Part shown: in pieces, positions 1-11,308 of the stretch
Layout: each line of letters begins with the position of its first letter
How positions within the stretch are numbered: position 1 is the first letter of the stretch
Assembly: GCA_963556495.2 (NCBI GenBank)
Contig: OY747702.1
Span: forward strand, 46,023,680-46,087,679
Source: Valencia hispanica
Taxonomy: Eukaryota > Chordata > Actinopteri > Cyprinodontiformes > Valenciidae
Direction: 5' to 3'
DNA: 64,000 bases
The notes under the pieces: model-generated
The model's database searches: none
Seen by the model: the letters and a program-made list of their open reading frames with translations, nothing else
What the model was told of the DNA's origin: nothing
Position numbers and translations under genes: made by a program

Positions 1-148
1 GCTATGATGCAGCACCGACTAGGCCCAGTGACAGTGGAAAAACAACTGGTGCTTTGAAAGAACCGGCTAAGAACCGGCTAAGCACTGGTGCTAGCACCAG
101 CACTGAACTTGCACCGCTTCTGTTTTGGTGGAAAAGACATATCAGAGA
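1..148. mobile_element. Fragment of a teleost MITE-like repeat with palindromic core
   Basis: Built from variants of ACTGGTGC, GAACCGGCTAA (twice in tandem at 60-81) and a perfect palindrome CTGGTGCTAGCACCAG at 85-100, then TTTTGGTGGAAAAG. A diverged relative is at about 30310-30400. It abuts a Tc1 remnant and is cut by the window edge. Family not named. Confidence 0.4.
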
Positions 149-770
149 AGTTGAACTGCAGAGGAGCTGCAGAGATTCACAGCTCAGGTAGGAAAATCTG
201 TCTAGAGGACAATTATTAGTCAAGCAGTCCACAAATTAGCTGTTTCTGGAAGAATTGCAAGAAGAAATACATTGCTGGAAGAAAGCAATAAGAAGTTCCC
301 TTAAAAGCAACAAGCATTGTAGGTGACACATGTTAAAGCAAACATAAGGAAGGTACTTTGGTCAGATGAGACCTAACCTTAAGCTTCTGGCCTACAAAGA
401 TATAACTATGTGTGATAAAATATAAACACGCTTTAGCTATGTTGCAAAAAAGAATGGACAAAAAATTGAGTCTCAAGTGGTGCAACACTGGTGGAGACAT
501 ACCCCAAAAGACTAGAATTGAAATTACAGTAAAAGGGGAATCCAAGTTTTGACTCAGAGGGGATTATTTATATGCACATCAGTCTTTAAAAAAAATTTGT
601 ATTCATAAAACTTTTTTGAAAATCCCGGATCATTTTACTTAACCTTCATTGTTATGCACCACATTGTGTTTATTACCTAGAATCCAAACAAAATACATTA
701 AATTTTGAAGTTGTACTATGACAAACTGTGAAAAAGGTAAAGGGTATAAATACTTTGGCAAAGCACAGTG
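149..770 (+). pseudogene. Degenerate Tc1-like transposon, 3' part
   Basis: Plus-strand remains of a Tc1-family transposase, read in broken frames. GAGGAGCTGCAGAGATTCACAG (150-175) corresponds to the linker region of the intact copy at 17201-18766, GGTCAGATGAGACC (360-373) encodes the SDET catalytic motif, and GGTGGAGACATACCCCAAAAG (490-511) encodes the C-terminal VETYPK motif. The end, TATAAATACTTTGGCAAAGCACAGTG (about 745-770), is the worn outer terminal repeat. Many indels; no functional frame. Confidence 0.75.
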
Positions 771-1945
771 TTTTCTTGAAATTATATAGTTAAATATAGG
801 ATTTTCAGAGTTTTTTTCTTAATTGTTTGCATGCATGTTAGTTTTGGTCTAATCTGATGAAACAAAGTCGCAACAAAAAAAAACACACCCCGAATAACCT
901 GCGTCTTTATTGACATGAAAATAAATCAGCTCGTTGTTGGAGTCGAATAAACCGAATACAAAAAGAAAGCATTTGACATATTTTACTTTAACAGCCCCCT
1001 CCCGGGTACAGATTTATTGGAACCTGCCTAATGCTAGATAAATCACTCAAATCACTGTCCTATTTTATGACAGTTTTTACAAGATGGGGGCCGTCTGTAT
1101 TCTGCAGAGCAAATGAAACATGAGCTTTCAGATCCATGTCGTTCCCAGACTAGAACCAGTTTCCCCACCCTGAGTTTTTGTACAGTCTGGAACAGGTCTT
1201 TTCTCATGGTTGCTCCATATCTTTCCTGCAAACTTCTCCCTGTTTAACACAAACTCATTCTCCTTGTCTCAGAAAGCCATCCACAAGAAGCAATAGAGCT
1301 GTCAACAGCAATGACTTGAGGGGCTGCACACAGTGGCTGCTTATTTCCTTACTTTGCTTTAGAAAGTGTGAGCTGAATTATAGCGCTGGGTAGGATGTGT
1401 CTTTGGCTTAGTGGTTGTTGTATGCGACCACATTTGGACAAAGAACTGGACAGGGATGTCTGTATTTGTAATGTGGGTGGACACAAATATTTATCTTTAG
1501 CTTTCTCATAAAGGTAAAGTCTAGATTTTGGATTCCAGATTCTGTATGAAAAATGGTGTAATGTGATCTCAATTTTGCACTTTTAAGTATTTATTTAAAA
1601 TCTTCTTGTTTCATGGTGGAACAAACAACTTTGGTGAATTTTAAAAATAAGAATCAGGTGCACGAGTTTTAATTTATTTTGAATTTTCTTTGTGAACTTA
1701 ACAGGGTCAAAGATATACATTCAGGTTGAAAGACATTCAAAAAACAACCCTCTGCAAACCACACCTCCACCACACACTTTCTGTTGCAATTATAGCATAA
1801 TTCTAACTTAATAATGAAGTATAAAAAAAAATCAATGTAATGTATATTATGAATGTATAAGAAAGAAACATATTTAAAGAGCAAATCTGAAGGGCGCTAA
1901 ACACTAAAACAAAATTGAAGTAAAACATTGTTTACTAACCTTCCT
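771..1945. other. Unassigned AT-rich intergenic DNA
   Basis: Many short open frames interrupted by stops, with no splice-framed coding pattern and no repeat family that I recognise. Confidence 0.5.
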
Positions 1946-2660
1946 TTTAAAGGGGACATATTATGCCTCTTTTTAAATAAGTTATAATGGGTCTATGATC
2001 TGTACAAAACATTTAAATTAAATTGTTTGCACAAAATCCCTCTCACATGAAGCAATCTCACCAGCTCAATTCTTGACATTTTCAGTTACTTTCAGAAACA
2101 GTTGTTTAGAGGGCTCTGTCACTTCAATGCAAATTAGCGGCTGCAGACTAAGGCCACCCGCCCAGTTACTAGATTGTGGGCTTGCCACACATGAGAATAG
2201 GAGGAAATTGAAATTTTTTTCCCCCTCTCTCTGCAGGTGTATAAACAGACTAGGATGGTTTTTTTTTGCTTTTTTAATTCTCCTTCCTCTCTATCTTCAA
2301 CTCACCCTCTCCCTCCTAACTTTTTTCCCTACCCCTCTTCATCTTCTTTCTTTTTTCCCCTTTAATTAAAATTTTTGTGTCCATAATATCTGAAAAAACC
2401 CCAACAGCAATTACTAATAAAGATTTCTTACACATATATATCAAATGGAGTATTATAACAAATGTTGTAATGCTCCACTTGTGAAAGTAAATCTGTTGGT
2501 AAATCTGTTGGTACTCAGACATCAATTCTGAGTGCAACACTCCCAGACGGGACACATAAAAAAAAGAAGAAATTTGTGGGCGTGGTTTAGCAGGTGAGGG
2601 ACGGTTATATGCTAATTCCCCTTATAGTGACATCAGAATAGACACTTTTTAATAACAGCT
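1946..2660. repeat. Possible non-autonomous DNA transposon remnant
   Basis: Opens with TTTAAAGGGGACATATTATG, a start I associate with a common teleost non-autonomous DNA element, and runs through pyrimidine-rich sequence to about 2660. The matching inverted end is not clear, and 2484-2510 holds a 13-bp tandem duplication (AAATCTGTTGGT). Weak call. Confidence 0.33.
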
Positions 2661-2732
2661 TGTAGAAGAACAACATTTCTTCATGACATAAGAATGGCAA
2701 TGTTTTGAAATTGTCAGTATTTAAAAAACTGA

Positions 2733-3070
2733 TTAAGGTCATTTTCACACCTGATTGTCAGGTAGACTTGGTTCGACTGGGGAGCAAAATTGCAGCATTG
2801 TTGCTTTTAGTTGTTTTTTAGTTGGTTGTCTCACGAACCTTTTGAGCAACCCCCGGCCCTCTTGGCATTCACATATGCAATCAAACCGCACCAGGGTTAA
2901 CTACAACCGAGCCGAGACATAGGTTTTTAGGCAGACTAGAGTTCATTTTTTTGGTCCATATCAGAGTTCGACTGAGCATTAACACCTCCCGATATGAAAA
3001 GGACTTTCTCGGGAAACAAATAAAGTTTGATTAAAGCGGACTAAACAGTGCTGGTCTGAATGCAACCTTA
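2733..3070. mobile_element. MITE-like element with imperfect terminal inverted repeats
   Basis: Left end AAGGTCATTTTCACACCTG (2735-2753) matches the reverse complement of the right end (AAGGTTGCATTCAGACCAG, from about 3068 inward). TTA/TAA-type bases flank both ends. The interior carries GCACCAGGGTTAAC, CCGAGCCGAGA and TTTTTTTGGTCC blocks resembling the element at 23820-24570. Non-coding, about 335 bp. Confidence 0.55.
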
Positions 3071-3439
3071 TAATAATGCTTGGAGCAAAACTATAAACTC
3101 ATCTGGCTGCAGATGTGATTAACACTCATTCAGTTTGAATCAAAAGCATTCTCAACATCATGATCAATAAAGCATACAGTTAGTTATACTTTTTTAATCT
3201 TTTGTAGCTTTTTGCTTTATGATTTATTAAAACATTCAATGTGGCTTAAACCAGCACCCTTATCCCTTATAAAGTTAACTGTGGAGACGTGGAGGAGGTA
3301 ATAAAAAAAATTAAAAAATAATGTTGCTCACCGCTTGTTTGTGAAATGTGCCTCACTTAGGCTCCACCTCCTCATCTGCTTTCTAATAAACAGTATATAT
3401 CAGCAAGAGAAAGAATATCCAAAATCAATAAACTGGGTA
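3071..3439. other. Unassigned intergenic DNA
   Basis: AT-rich sequence between a MITE and a LINE tail; nothing recognisable on either strand. Confidence 0.45.
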
Positions 3440-3600
3440 GAATGTGTTTCTATTTAAAAGCCCCGACTATCTTTTGTGTTATTATTTTTGAAATTAAAAT
3501 TTTTTATTGTTATATTTTTGTTTTTACTTGTCCCTTCTGTAAAGCACACCTTCCAGGGTTGTGGAAAGTGCTCAATAAATAAACTTTGATTGACTGATTA
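3440..3600 (+). mobile_element. LINE 3'-tail fragment (L2-type)
   Basis: TGTAAAGCACACCTTCCAGG...AAGTGCTCAATAAATAAA followed by CTTTGATTGACTGATTA (about 3538-3600) is the type of 3' end, with a short GATT-like simple repeat, that I recall for fish L2-type LINEs. Severely 5' truncated; the upstream limit is uncertain. Confidence 0.5.
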
Positions 3601-4389
3601 CTTTTCATTTTTAACCAGATCAAGTTTTATCAATGCAAATGCTCGAAAACCGATGCATACATATAATCCCAGAAAGTGCACCTCTACCAATGCACTCGCA
3701 TTTTGCACATACATGTCCACATATTGATGCAAATCGCTTAATCTTAGCATCTCTAGTGGCTATAGTGCACCATATTCTCTGTGTGATGGATTGCTGTGTT
3801 AGAGATGTTTGGTCAGCGGGATGTCATGACTATTTGTCACGCCGCACAAAAATAAATAATAGCATATGTCTACTTTGTGAGGAATGCCAGCATTAAAGGG
3901 AAGTCTAGACGTGATCATCATCTGTTAGGAAAGCCTCTGTTTCAGAAGATGGTCCAGAGTGGACATGACAGGAAATTTGGGAAGGGAACAGATGATGTCT
4001 GACAGAGTCCATGAGCTGGTTCTGACCCAGTGATGACAGGAGCGCATGACGCTTACCCTCAGCCTGCTGAGCTACACTGAGTCATGATTTATCCATATAC
4101 CAAAGTTAAGAATGTGTCACCTGATTTCTGTCTCTGCCTCAGCTAAGCCATGTGTTTGGCACATGCATGCTTCAGTGCTTGGTCTGGTTTGTGGCGAGTC
4201 CCCCTGGAATGGGATTACATTTTTTCAGGCTGTTGTTAGTCTAACAGAGGTCATGTTTACATAAGTGGAGGAGCTGTTGACGTGACAGCCAAATGTGGGT
4301 TTTATTCTGAATTCTGGCTCTTAAATGGTTAAAATAATGTGCTGATTTCTTCAGTGTTTGACATAGTGGTAAAATTTCCATATTTAGCA
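3601..4389. other. Unassigned intergenic DNA
   Basis: Contains an 87-codon open frame (3633-3896) with no recognisable motif and no coding neighbours. Otherwise nothing identified. Confidence 0.45.
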
Positions 4390-4755
<366 letters not shown>

Positions 4756-5139
4756 TTTCCTTTTACTTGCTTCCTATCCTTGTTATGCTCAGATGTTCTG
4801 TAGGAGAAGTACAGAATCCAAACCTGCAGCTGTTGACGTTTGTTATACTGTGGGATGGTAGTTGAACTTCTTTAATCCTTGTTATAAACTAAGCGCTGGG
4901 TTTGTTAGTTTAGTTGTCTGAAGTGTTTAGTAGTGAAGTAAACTACCAGAGTTTATGTTCAAGACTCCTGGGTTTTTCCTGCATGAAGGTTGTTTAAGTT
5001 GTTATTAAAACTGTGATAGATTCACCTGACTTGAGTCTGTTCTTTCGCAGCTTTCACGAGTTGCTCTAGCAGGTTTTGCCACCTTAATGATCAGTTTTTA
5101 AAACAATATTTTAGATTGTTTTCTTATGTTTCTATACTT

Positions 5140-5480
5140 TAAAGCCGAATCCTATTTCACCCATTACCCCTCAGTCTTAGCTCTAGACCAGACATTTCTG
5201 AGGGGTAAGGTGTCCTAACTGCTTCTCTTCAGGAAGGGGAGCACTAAAGGAGATGTCATACATCTTTGTGTATACCAGCCACCTTGTCCTCGTGGACAAG
5301 CACGAGTCGCCATTCATTGTATTTGTAGTTCAGCGGAACAGCTGGGTTTCACTCAGAGGTTTTCATTTGGGTCTCAGAGGGGGCAAAAAACGGCAAAATG
5401 CAAGACAATACAATTTGCTGCTGGGGTTACACAGAGGCAGAGCAAGGTAGGCTAAAGTGAAGATTATAAAAATTTAGCTC
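5140..5480. repeat. Possible MITE-like repeat with internal inverted repeat
   Basis: Contains a perfect 11-bp inverted repeat TTACCCCTCAG (5164-5174) and CTGAGGGGTAA (5198-5208). Surrounding sequence, rich in CTCAGAGG and GGGG words, resembles teleost MITEs, but no second terminal repeat was found. Confidence 0.3.
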
Positions 5481-5869
5481 ACATGTATGCCTGTAAATGA
5501 TACGTTAGTTGCTCCCATTTGGTTCACCTTTATTTGGTTTGCTGGATAGTCCATTTGCTTTCCCACTGTAGACAAATCACACCAAGTTTCACTTGTAAGA
5601 GAATTGAGAACTTTTCAGTTGCACCAAAGTTTGAATATTTGGTCCACACATGAGTTCAAATAAGCTTTCACAGTGCCCAAATCAAGACTATCCAAGGAAA
5701 AAAATTCTACTGTGTTTAAAACTGAAGTTTTTCCTCTTCACTGTCGCTACATGCATCCTCAGTATGAGGGATTGCTGTAAAGTCAACGACACAACCAAAG
5801 CGATTGTCGACGCTTTGAACCAAAAAATGGGTAAAAGAATAACCCTGAACCTGGACTACTAAACAAGTG

Positions 5870-6165
5870 AGATTTGACCCAAAGTGAACGCCTGGTACCA
5901 ATCTCCAACAGCCAATGGGCGGGGAGAGGTCACCAGGACCTATGCAGGACAAACAACCATGAACACATGCACTCACATTTGGGGCTTTTTAGTGTGACCA
6001 ATTCACCTAATGTACGTGTTTTGTGACTCTGGAAGGAATCCAGGGTACCCAGACAGAGCACCCAAAACTAAATGTAGAAAGACCATAGCCTGAATTTGAA
6101 CCCAAGACCATCTTGATGCTAAGTAACAGCTTGAACAACCCTATCATTGTGCAGCCCCAAAGGAT
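5870..6165 (-). repeat. SINE-like repeat with tRNA-like head
   Basis: Read on the minus strand from 6165: GGGCTGCACA..., a B-box-like GGGTTCAAATTC (about 6105-6094), then a body with GGTACCCTGGATTCC and TTAGGTGAATTGGTCAC, ending near TTGGCTGTTGGAGATTGGTACCAG. The last words match the tail copies at 27239 and 57127. It is degenerate, and which pol III or LINE-partner family it belongs to is not certain. Confidence 0.55.
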
Positions 6166-7896
6166 TTTTTTCAACTAATGTGCACTAAAAGTGATATAAT
6201 AAAAAATCACAATATAAAGGAAAAAACAACTTTATGTCTGAAATGATTTATTGAAAAACAATACAATAACATTTGAAAAGAAAAACTAATTCTCAGCATA
6301 TATTACTTTATTCTTTGAAAGAGGGTTCAGGAAGTTCAGATCAGGAGTTTGTATAGTTTAAAATGAAGAATAATGAAAGAGGACGGTCGTTTTTAGTGTT
6401 TTCTCCAATCCAACAACCCAGGTCACTGCTTGTGGTCCGACGTTTGGGTTGAAGAAACAACCCAACAGTTTTAGATTGCCAACACCAACTCTTCAAGGCT
6501 TAGCCCCTCTTCGTTTAACATTTGTTGGTTCACATCCAAAGCAGTTAATAGCAGTACGCTTAATTTCTCTAATTGATGACTGCATAATGATAATCTCCTG
6601 GTCAGCGTTGAGCAAGTGGTGTCCTATGGTAAAAACCACTGTGATCAGTCAGGGGGGTGGACAAGGATGATTAGGGGGTCAAATGTCATCAGATCTCCTC
6701 GGATTGCCATCTGGAAGTTCAGAGACACAATGGCCACTCTTTGAGCCATTTAAATGCTATCTTGCTAATCCATGCGTAAGTACACAAAATAAATTGGAGG
6801 CAGCAGCTCAGAAAGGAGTCAGTACTTTATATGTTGCAGTTTGTAAAATGAGATCACTCTAAACTGTATCAGAAAAGATGTGAAACTAAAATTACATGTA
6901 CAATGCTGTGCAGTAATTTTGTTTAATATGTAACATATGCAGCCTTCAGAGAGATTATATTGCTTAGTTGTGCAAAAGGAGAGTTTTGGAAACAGGAAAT
7001 CCATATGCTCATTTTCTAGACGGTGCTCTGAAAATAATCCAGCCCCCTTTACAGATTAATAATTTCTTTAGATTATTTCTTTTTGTCACTGTTAATCAAC
7101 AAAAAGCAACAAATCCTGCAACAATCTAAAGAAACTGGAAAACAGAGAACAACAGTGAGATCTTTCATATCGTCACAAAAGAACCAAAAGATCTGAATTT
7201 TAAAGTGCCCAGAGGCAAAAGAGCACGTTTGCACCAGGGAGTCCCAAAACAGGAAGTGTGAGTTTTTTTTAAATTAGATTAAATTAATTCTCCCTTAAGA
7301 GTTTAATCTGTTGATAAATTAAGATCTCTTCTTAAAGTACAACAATTATCACATATTTATGGCATTATAATTGTTTATGCACTTGGATGTGCGTTAAAAC
7401 CATGAAAGTGCATCTCATTTAAAAGTAATATGTCCATTAACCTGCTGGCCCTTCATCATTTTTCCACCCTCTGGCCATCCTGACTCATCTTAACAGTGAC
7501 TCTACATGGGATCTATGGTTAATGAACTCTGAGTATTGCTGATGCTGCTGTTTAAGAACCAGAGATGTCACCTACCTCACAAATTTAAAATAATTCACAC
7601 ACAGACAATTCACATACAGTATATACACACAAATACAGTGAACTACTAACAATGCAGCAGCAAAAGAGAGGAAAGTCTTCAGGGGTAGGGTAAGGAACTG
7701 ATCAACAAATCAGCAGAAATAATTGGCTTATGAGACATCATTTTAATTTAATGCCTGGGCTCAATATAATTTTTAGCTGCAAGCTAAGCCTCATTCGCAT
7801 AAATGGTATTATCATATGTTGAATAATTAATGAATTGCTATGCTATTTGGTTCAGAGGGAGTTTATCAGCAAGGGCAGTTTCCTGATATTAAAATG
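6166..7896. other. Unassigned AT-rich intergenic DNA
   Basis: No conserved motifs, RNA gene signature or repeat family recognised. Short open frames at 6449-6670 and 6819-7004 look random. Confidence 0.45.
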
Positions 7897-8365
7897 CAGT
7901 TGCTATTTGCAAAAGTATTCCCATCCAATGAAATAGTTCACATTTTGTTACATTACATCAGCAGTTCAACCGCAAGTGGCATATAAGTGTCAAGTGGAAG
8001 AAAAAGGATACATGGCTTTAAATCTTTTTACAAAATAAAATCTGAATTAATGACATGCGTTTCTAACCCCATTTCTATTCAGCATTCTTTACTCTGATGC
8101 TCCTAAATAAAGAATATTATTCAGTACAACCAACTGCCTTTCAAAGCAAAGATTGCGTAAATAGAGTGTTTGATGAAATCTCTGCATACTGGAGTTAAGT
8201 GAAGGCCTCAGAGATTCGTTGAGAAGCAAACAGCATCACAAAGACGAAGAAACATACCAAAATGCTCAGGCATACATTTTATATGAGAAGTGTAAGGCAG
8301 GTTTAGGTCATTAAGGAATATGTAAAGTTTTGGACATCTCAAACAGCCCAGTTCAGTCCATCATC
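7897..8365 (+). mobile_element. Tc1-like transposon, left part (outermost layer of the nest)
   Basis: Begins CAGTTGCTATTTGCAAAAGTATTC at 7897, a worn Tc1-type terminal repeat. It continues with TTCACATTTTGTTACATTACATC, GAAGGCCTCAGAGATTCGTT and CAGCATCACAAAGACGAAGAAACATACC, the degenerate start of a transposase like the one at 18418. It stops after TCAGTCCATCATCA (8351-8364), near transposase residue 40. The element resumes at 13399 with its other end; everything between is later insertion or deleted. Confidence 0.75.
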
Positions 8366-9577
8366 AAACAATTGATATTTTTGATAAAATTGATAATTGG
8401 TACTAATTGATAATTGATCATTGATTATTGCGCTGCTCTTGGTGGCTGCATGTTGGGGTGGCTCTGTTGGCCAAATATTGAGTTTTGTGTTTTTCCAGAC
8501 GTTGTTTCCTCTGTTTTCTGTGGAAAACTGCATTTTTGGACCTGTATACTTTCTAGTTTTTGGTTCAGTGAAGCTGAAAGTTTTTTTGCTGTACATTTTT
8601 CACTTTTTGATAGCTTGTTATGATTCGTAACCATGGCAACAATGTCGTTTACAGCCGGGAGCAGCTGATTAACATTGCAAAAGCTGAAATAATACCTCAA
8701 CTGAAGTCATAAATCCCTCATGAGTTGAAAAGGAGGAGGTGTGGATGCAGAGCAGGAGCAAAAGGGAGACGGAGAAGGAGGAAGTTCAAACCATCTCTTC
8801 GATCGATCATAATGGGCAACGTGAGATCACTGGCTAACAAGATGGATGAACTCCAAGACCTTACAAAGACTCACCCAGAGTATTGGGAATGCAGTGTTAT
8901 GTGTTTCACTGAGACGTGGCTCCAGGATCATATCCCACGACTCCAACGTCTCTCTGCCAGGTTTCCTGACTATACGAGCAGACAGAGATCTGAAGACGAG
9001 CAGGAAAAGTAAAGGAGGTGGAGTAGCAGTGTTTGTCAACAACAGATGGTGTCATCCAGGACATGTTACTGTGAAGTGTCGTCTCTGCAGCCCAGATATT
9101 GAACTCTTGGCAGTAAGTTTTCACCCATATTATTTACCAAGAGAGTTCACCAGTGTAATTTTGCCAGTTGTTTACATTTCACCTACGGCCGTTGCCGACA
9201 ATGCATGTGATGTCATCAGTTCCGTTGTTGCTAAGCTACAGACCCAGCACCCCAATGCATTTGTTGCAATATCTGGTGATTTTAATCATGCCTCACTCTT
9301 GTATACACTTCCAACATTTTAAAGTTTCTCAGCTGCTCCACAAGAGAAAACAAGACCTTGGATTTGTTTAATGCAAATGTCCAAACCAAGACCTCCTCTG
9401 GGACAATCAGATCACAATCTTGTTTGCTCAGAATATAAACCACTTGTTCAGTGGCAACCTGTGACAAAGAGAACTCTGAGAAAATGGTCACATGAAGCTG
9501 AAGAAGCCCTGCAGGGTTGTTTTGAGACCACAGACTGGTTGACTTTTTGCCAAGCACATCAATGCCATGACTGAGTG
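8366..9577 (+). pseudogene. CR1/L2/jockey-type LINE, 5' region and endonuclease (broken)
   Basis: Non-LTR retrotransposon relic. After an AT-rich junction (8366-8430) comes a basic segment (RRRCGCRAGAKGRRRRRKF, from 8731). An APE-type endonuclease follows: MGNVRSLANKMDEL (8812 on), CFTETWLQD (catalytic Glu region), GGGVAVFVNNRWC, VAISGDFNHAS (about 9262-9295) and LGQSDHNLV (about 9398-9425). The reading changes frame near 8950 and has a stop after 9320, so no full protein is made. Reading ends at ...FETTDWLTFCQAH, where the Rex3 copy begins. The family label comes from motif style; the exact clade is not certain. Confidence 0.82.
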
Positions 9578-11204
9578 TCCATCCATCCATTTTCTTCCGC
9601 TTATCCGGAGTCGGGTCGCGGGGGCAGCAGCTTAAGCAAGGACACCCAGACGTCCCTCTCCCCAGCCACTTGTTCCAGCTCCTCGGGAGGAATCCCAAGG
9701 CGCTCTCAGGCCAGCCGAGAAACATAATCCCTCCAGCGTATCCTGGGCCTTCCCCTGGGCCTCCTCCCGGTGGGACGTGCCCGAAACACCTCACCAGGGA
9801 GGCGTCCAGGAGGCATCCTGACCAGATGCCCGAGCCACCTCAAATGACTCCTCTCAATGTGGAGGAGCAGCGGCTCTAATCTGAGCCCCCTCCGGATGAC
9901 TGAGCTTCTCACCCTATCTCTAAGTGAGAGCCCAGAGACTCTACGGAGAAAACTCATTTCAGCCGCTTGTATCTGCTATCTCATTCTTTCGGTCACCACC
10001 CAGAGTTCGTGACCATAGATGAGGGTAGGAACGTAGAACGACCAGTAAATCGAGAGCTTCGCCTTTCGGCTCAGCTCTCTCTTCACCAAGACAGACCGGT
10101 ACAGCGCCCACATAACTGCAGACGCCCTACCAATCCGTCTATCAATCTCCCACTCCATTTTTCCCTCATTCATGAACAAGACCCCCAGATACTTAAACTC
10201 CTCCACTGGCGGAAGGACCTCATCCCCGACCCAGAGAAGGCACCCCACCCTTTTCCGGCTCAAGACCATGGCCTCGGATTTGGAAGTGCTGATTTTCATC
10301 CCAGCCGCTTCACACTCGGCAAAAAGCAGAGACCCGATCCTGAGGCCACCGAAAAGGATCCCCTCAACACCTTGGCTGCGCTAGAAATCCTGTCCATAAA
10401 AGTTATGAACAGGATCGGTGACAAAGGGCAACCTTGGCAGAGTCCAACTCTCACCGGAAACAAGCCCGACTTACTGCCAGCAATGCGAACCAAACTCTGG
10501 CACCGGTTGTTCAGGAACCTAACAGCCCGTATCAAGGGGCCCGGTACCCCACACTCCCGGAGCACCCCCCACAGGGCCTCCAGAGGGACACGGTCAAACC
10601 CCTTCTCCAAGTCCACAAAACACATGTAGACCGGTTGGGCGAACTCCCACGCACCCTCCAGGACCCTGCAGAGGGTGTAGAGCTGGTCCAGTGTTCCACG
10701 GCCAGGACAAAAACCGCATTGTTCCTCCTGGATCCGAGGTTCGACTATCCGTCAGACCCTCCTCTCCAGAACCCCTGAATAGACCTTACCAGGGAGGCTC
10801 AGAAGTGTGATCCCCCTGTAGTTGGAACACATTCTGTGGTCCCCCTTTTTAAACAGGGGGACCACCACCCCGATCTGCCAATCCAAGGGAACTGCCCCAG
10901 ATGTCCACGCAATACTGCAGAGCTGCGTTAACCAACACAGCCCCACAACATCCAGGGCCCTGAGAAACTCTGGCCGAATCTCATCCACCCCCGGAGCCTT
11001 GCCACTGTGGAGCTTTTTAAAGACCTCGGCGACCTAAGCACCAGAGATTGGAGAGCCCGACCCAAAGTCCCCAAACCCTGCTTCCAGATTGGAAGGCGTG
11101 GCGGTGGGATTGAGGAGGTCTTTGAAGTATTCCATCCACCGACCCAAAACGTCCCGCGTCGAGGTCAGCAGCACACCATCCCCACTGTAAACAGTGTTGG
11201 TGGC
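9578..11204 (-). pseudogene. Rex3 (RTE-clade) retrotransposon, 5' truncated and decayed
   Basis: Minus-strand non-LTR element inserted in the LINE. In order from 10990 down: DEIRPEFLRALDVVG, VVVPLFKKGDHRMCSNYRGITLLSLPGKVY (RT start), MCFVDLEKGFDRVP (10625), GLCQGCPLSPILFI, ISTSKSEAMVL (10299), EFKYLGVLF, RELSRKAKLSIY, and the C-terminal RSHLRWLGHLVRMPPGRLPGEVF (about 9860-9780). It ends at an (ATGG)n tail, seen as CCATCCATCCAT at 9579-9590. The endonuclease domain is missing at the 5' end (normal 5' truncation), and there are several frameshifts. The F/YADD catalytic block is deleted: LLFA is joined directly to ECEAAGM near 10300-10315. Motifs match the fish Rex3 consensus as I remember it. 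Confidence 0.88.
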
Positions 11205-11308
11205 ACCTCTTCAACCTTAGCCATGGCCAGAAGAAAGTCCCAGTGTTGTGGAAGACATCATGCCTTTTTCCAGTACCAAAGAGAACTCACCCATCAGTCA
11301 TCAATGAC
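11205..11308 (+). pseudogene. CR1/L2/jockey-type LINE, start of RT domain (fragment)
   Basis: Between the Rex3 and hAT insertions the host LINE reads FNLSHGQKKVPVLWKTSC...PVPKRTHPSVIND, the standard entry into the RT domain of this LINE type. The linker between endonuclease and RT that should precede it is missing. The last eight bases (TCAATGAC, 11301-11308) are the hAT target duplication. Confidence 0.78.

Noticed and set aside
6090..6165. Possible tRNA gene on the minus strand (B-box-like GGGTTCAAATTC)
   Set aside because: No cloverleaf can be folded and the sequence continues as a dispersed repeat with copies elsewhere in the window; a SINE-like head fits better.
8414..8700. Several overlapping frames before the LINE endonuclease
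   Set aside because: They lie in the LINE 5' region and are not supported in any single frame; treated as part of the LINE relic.
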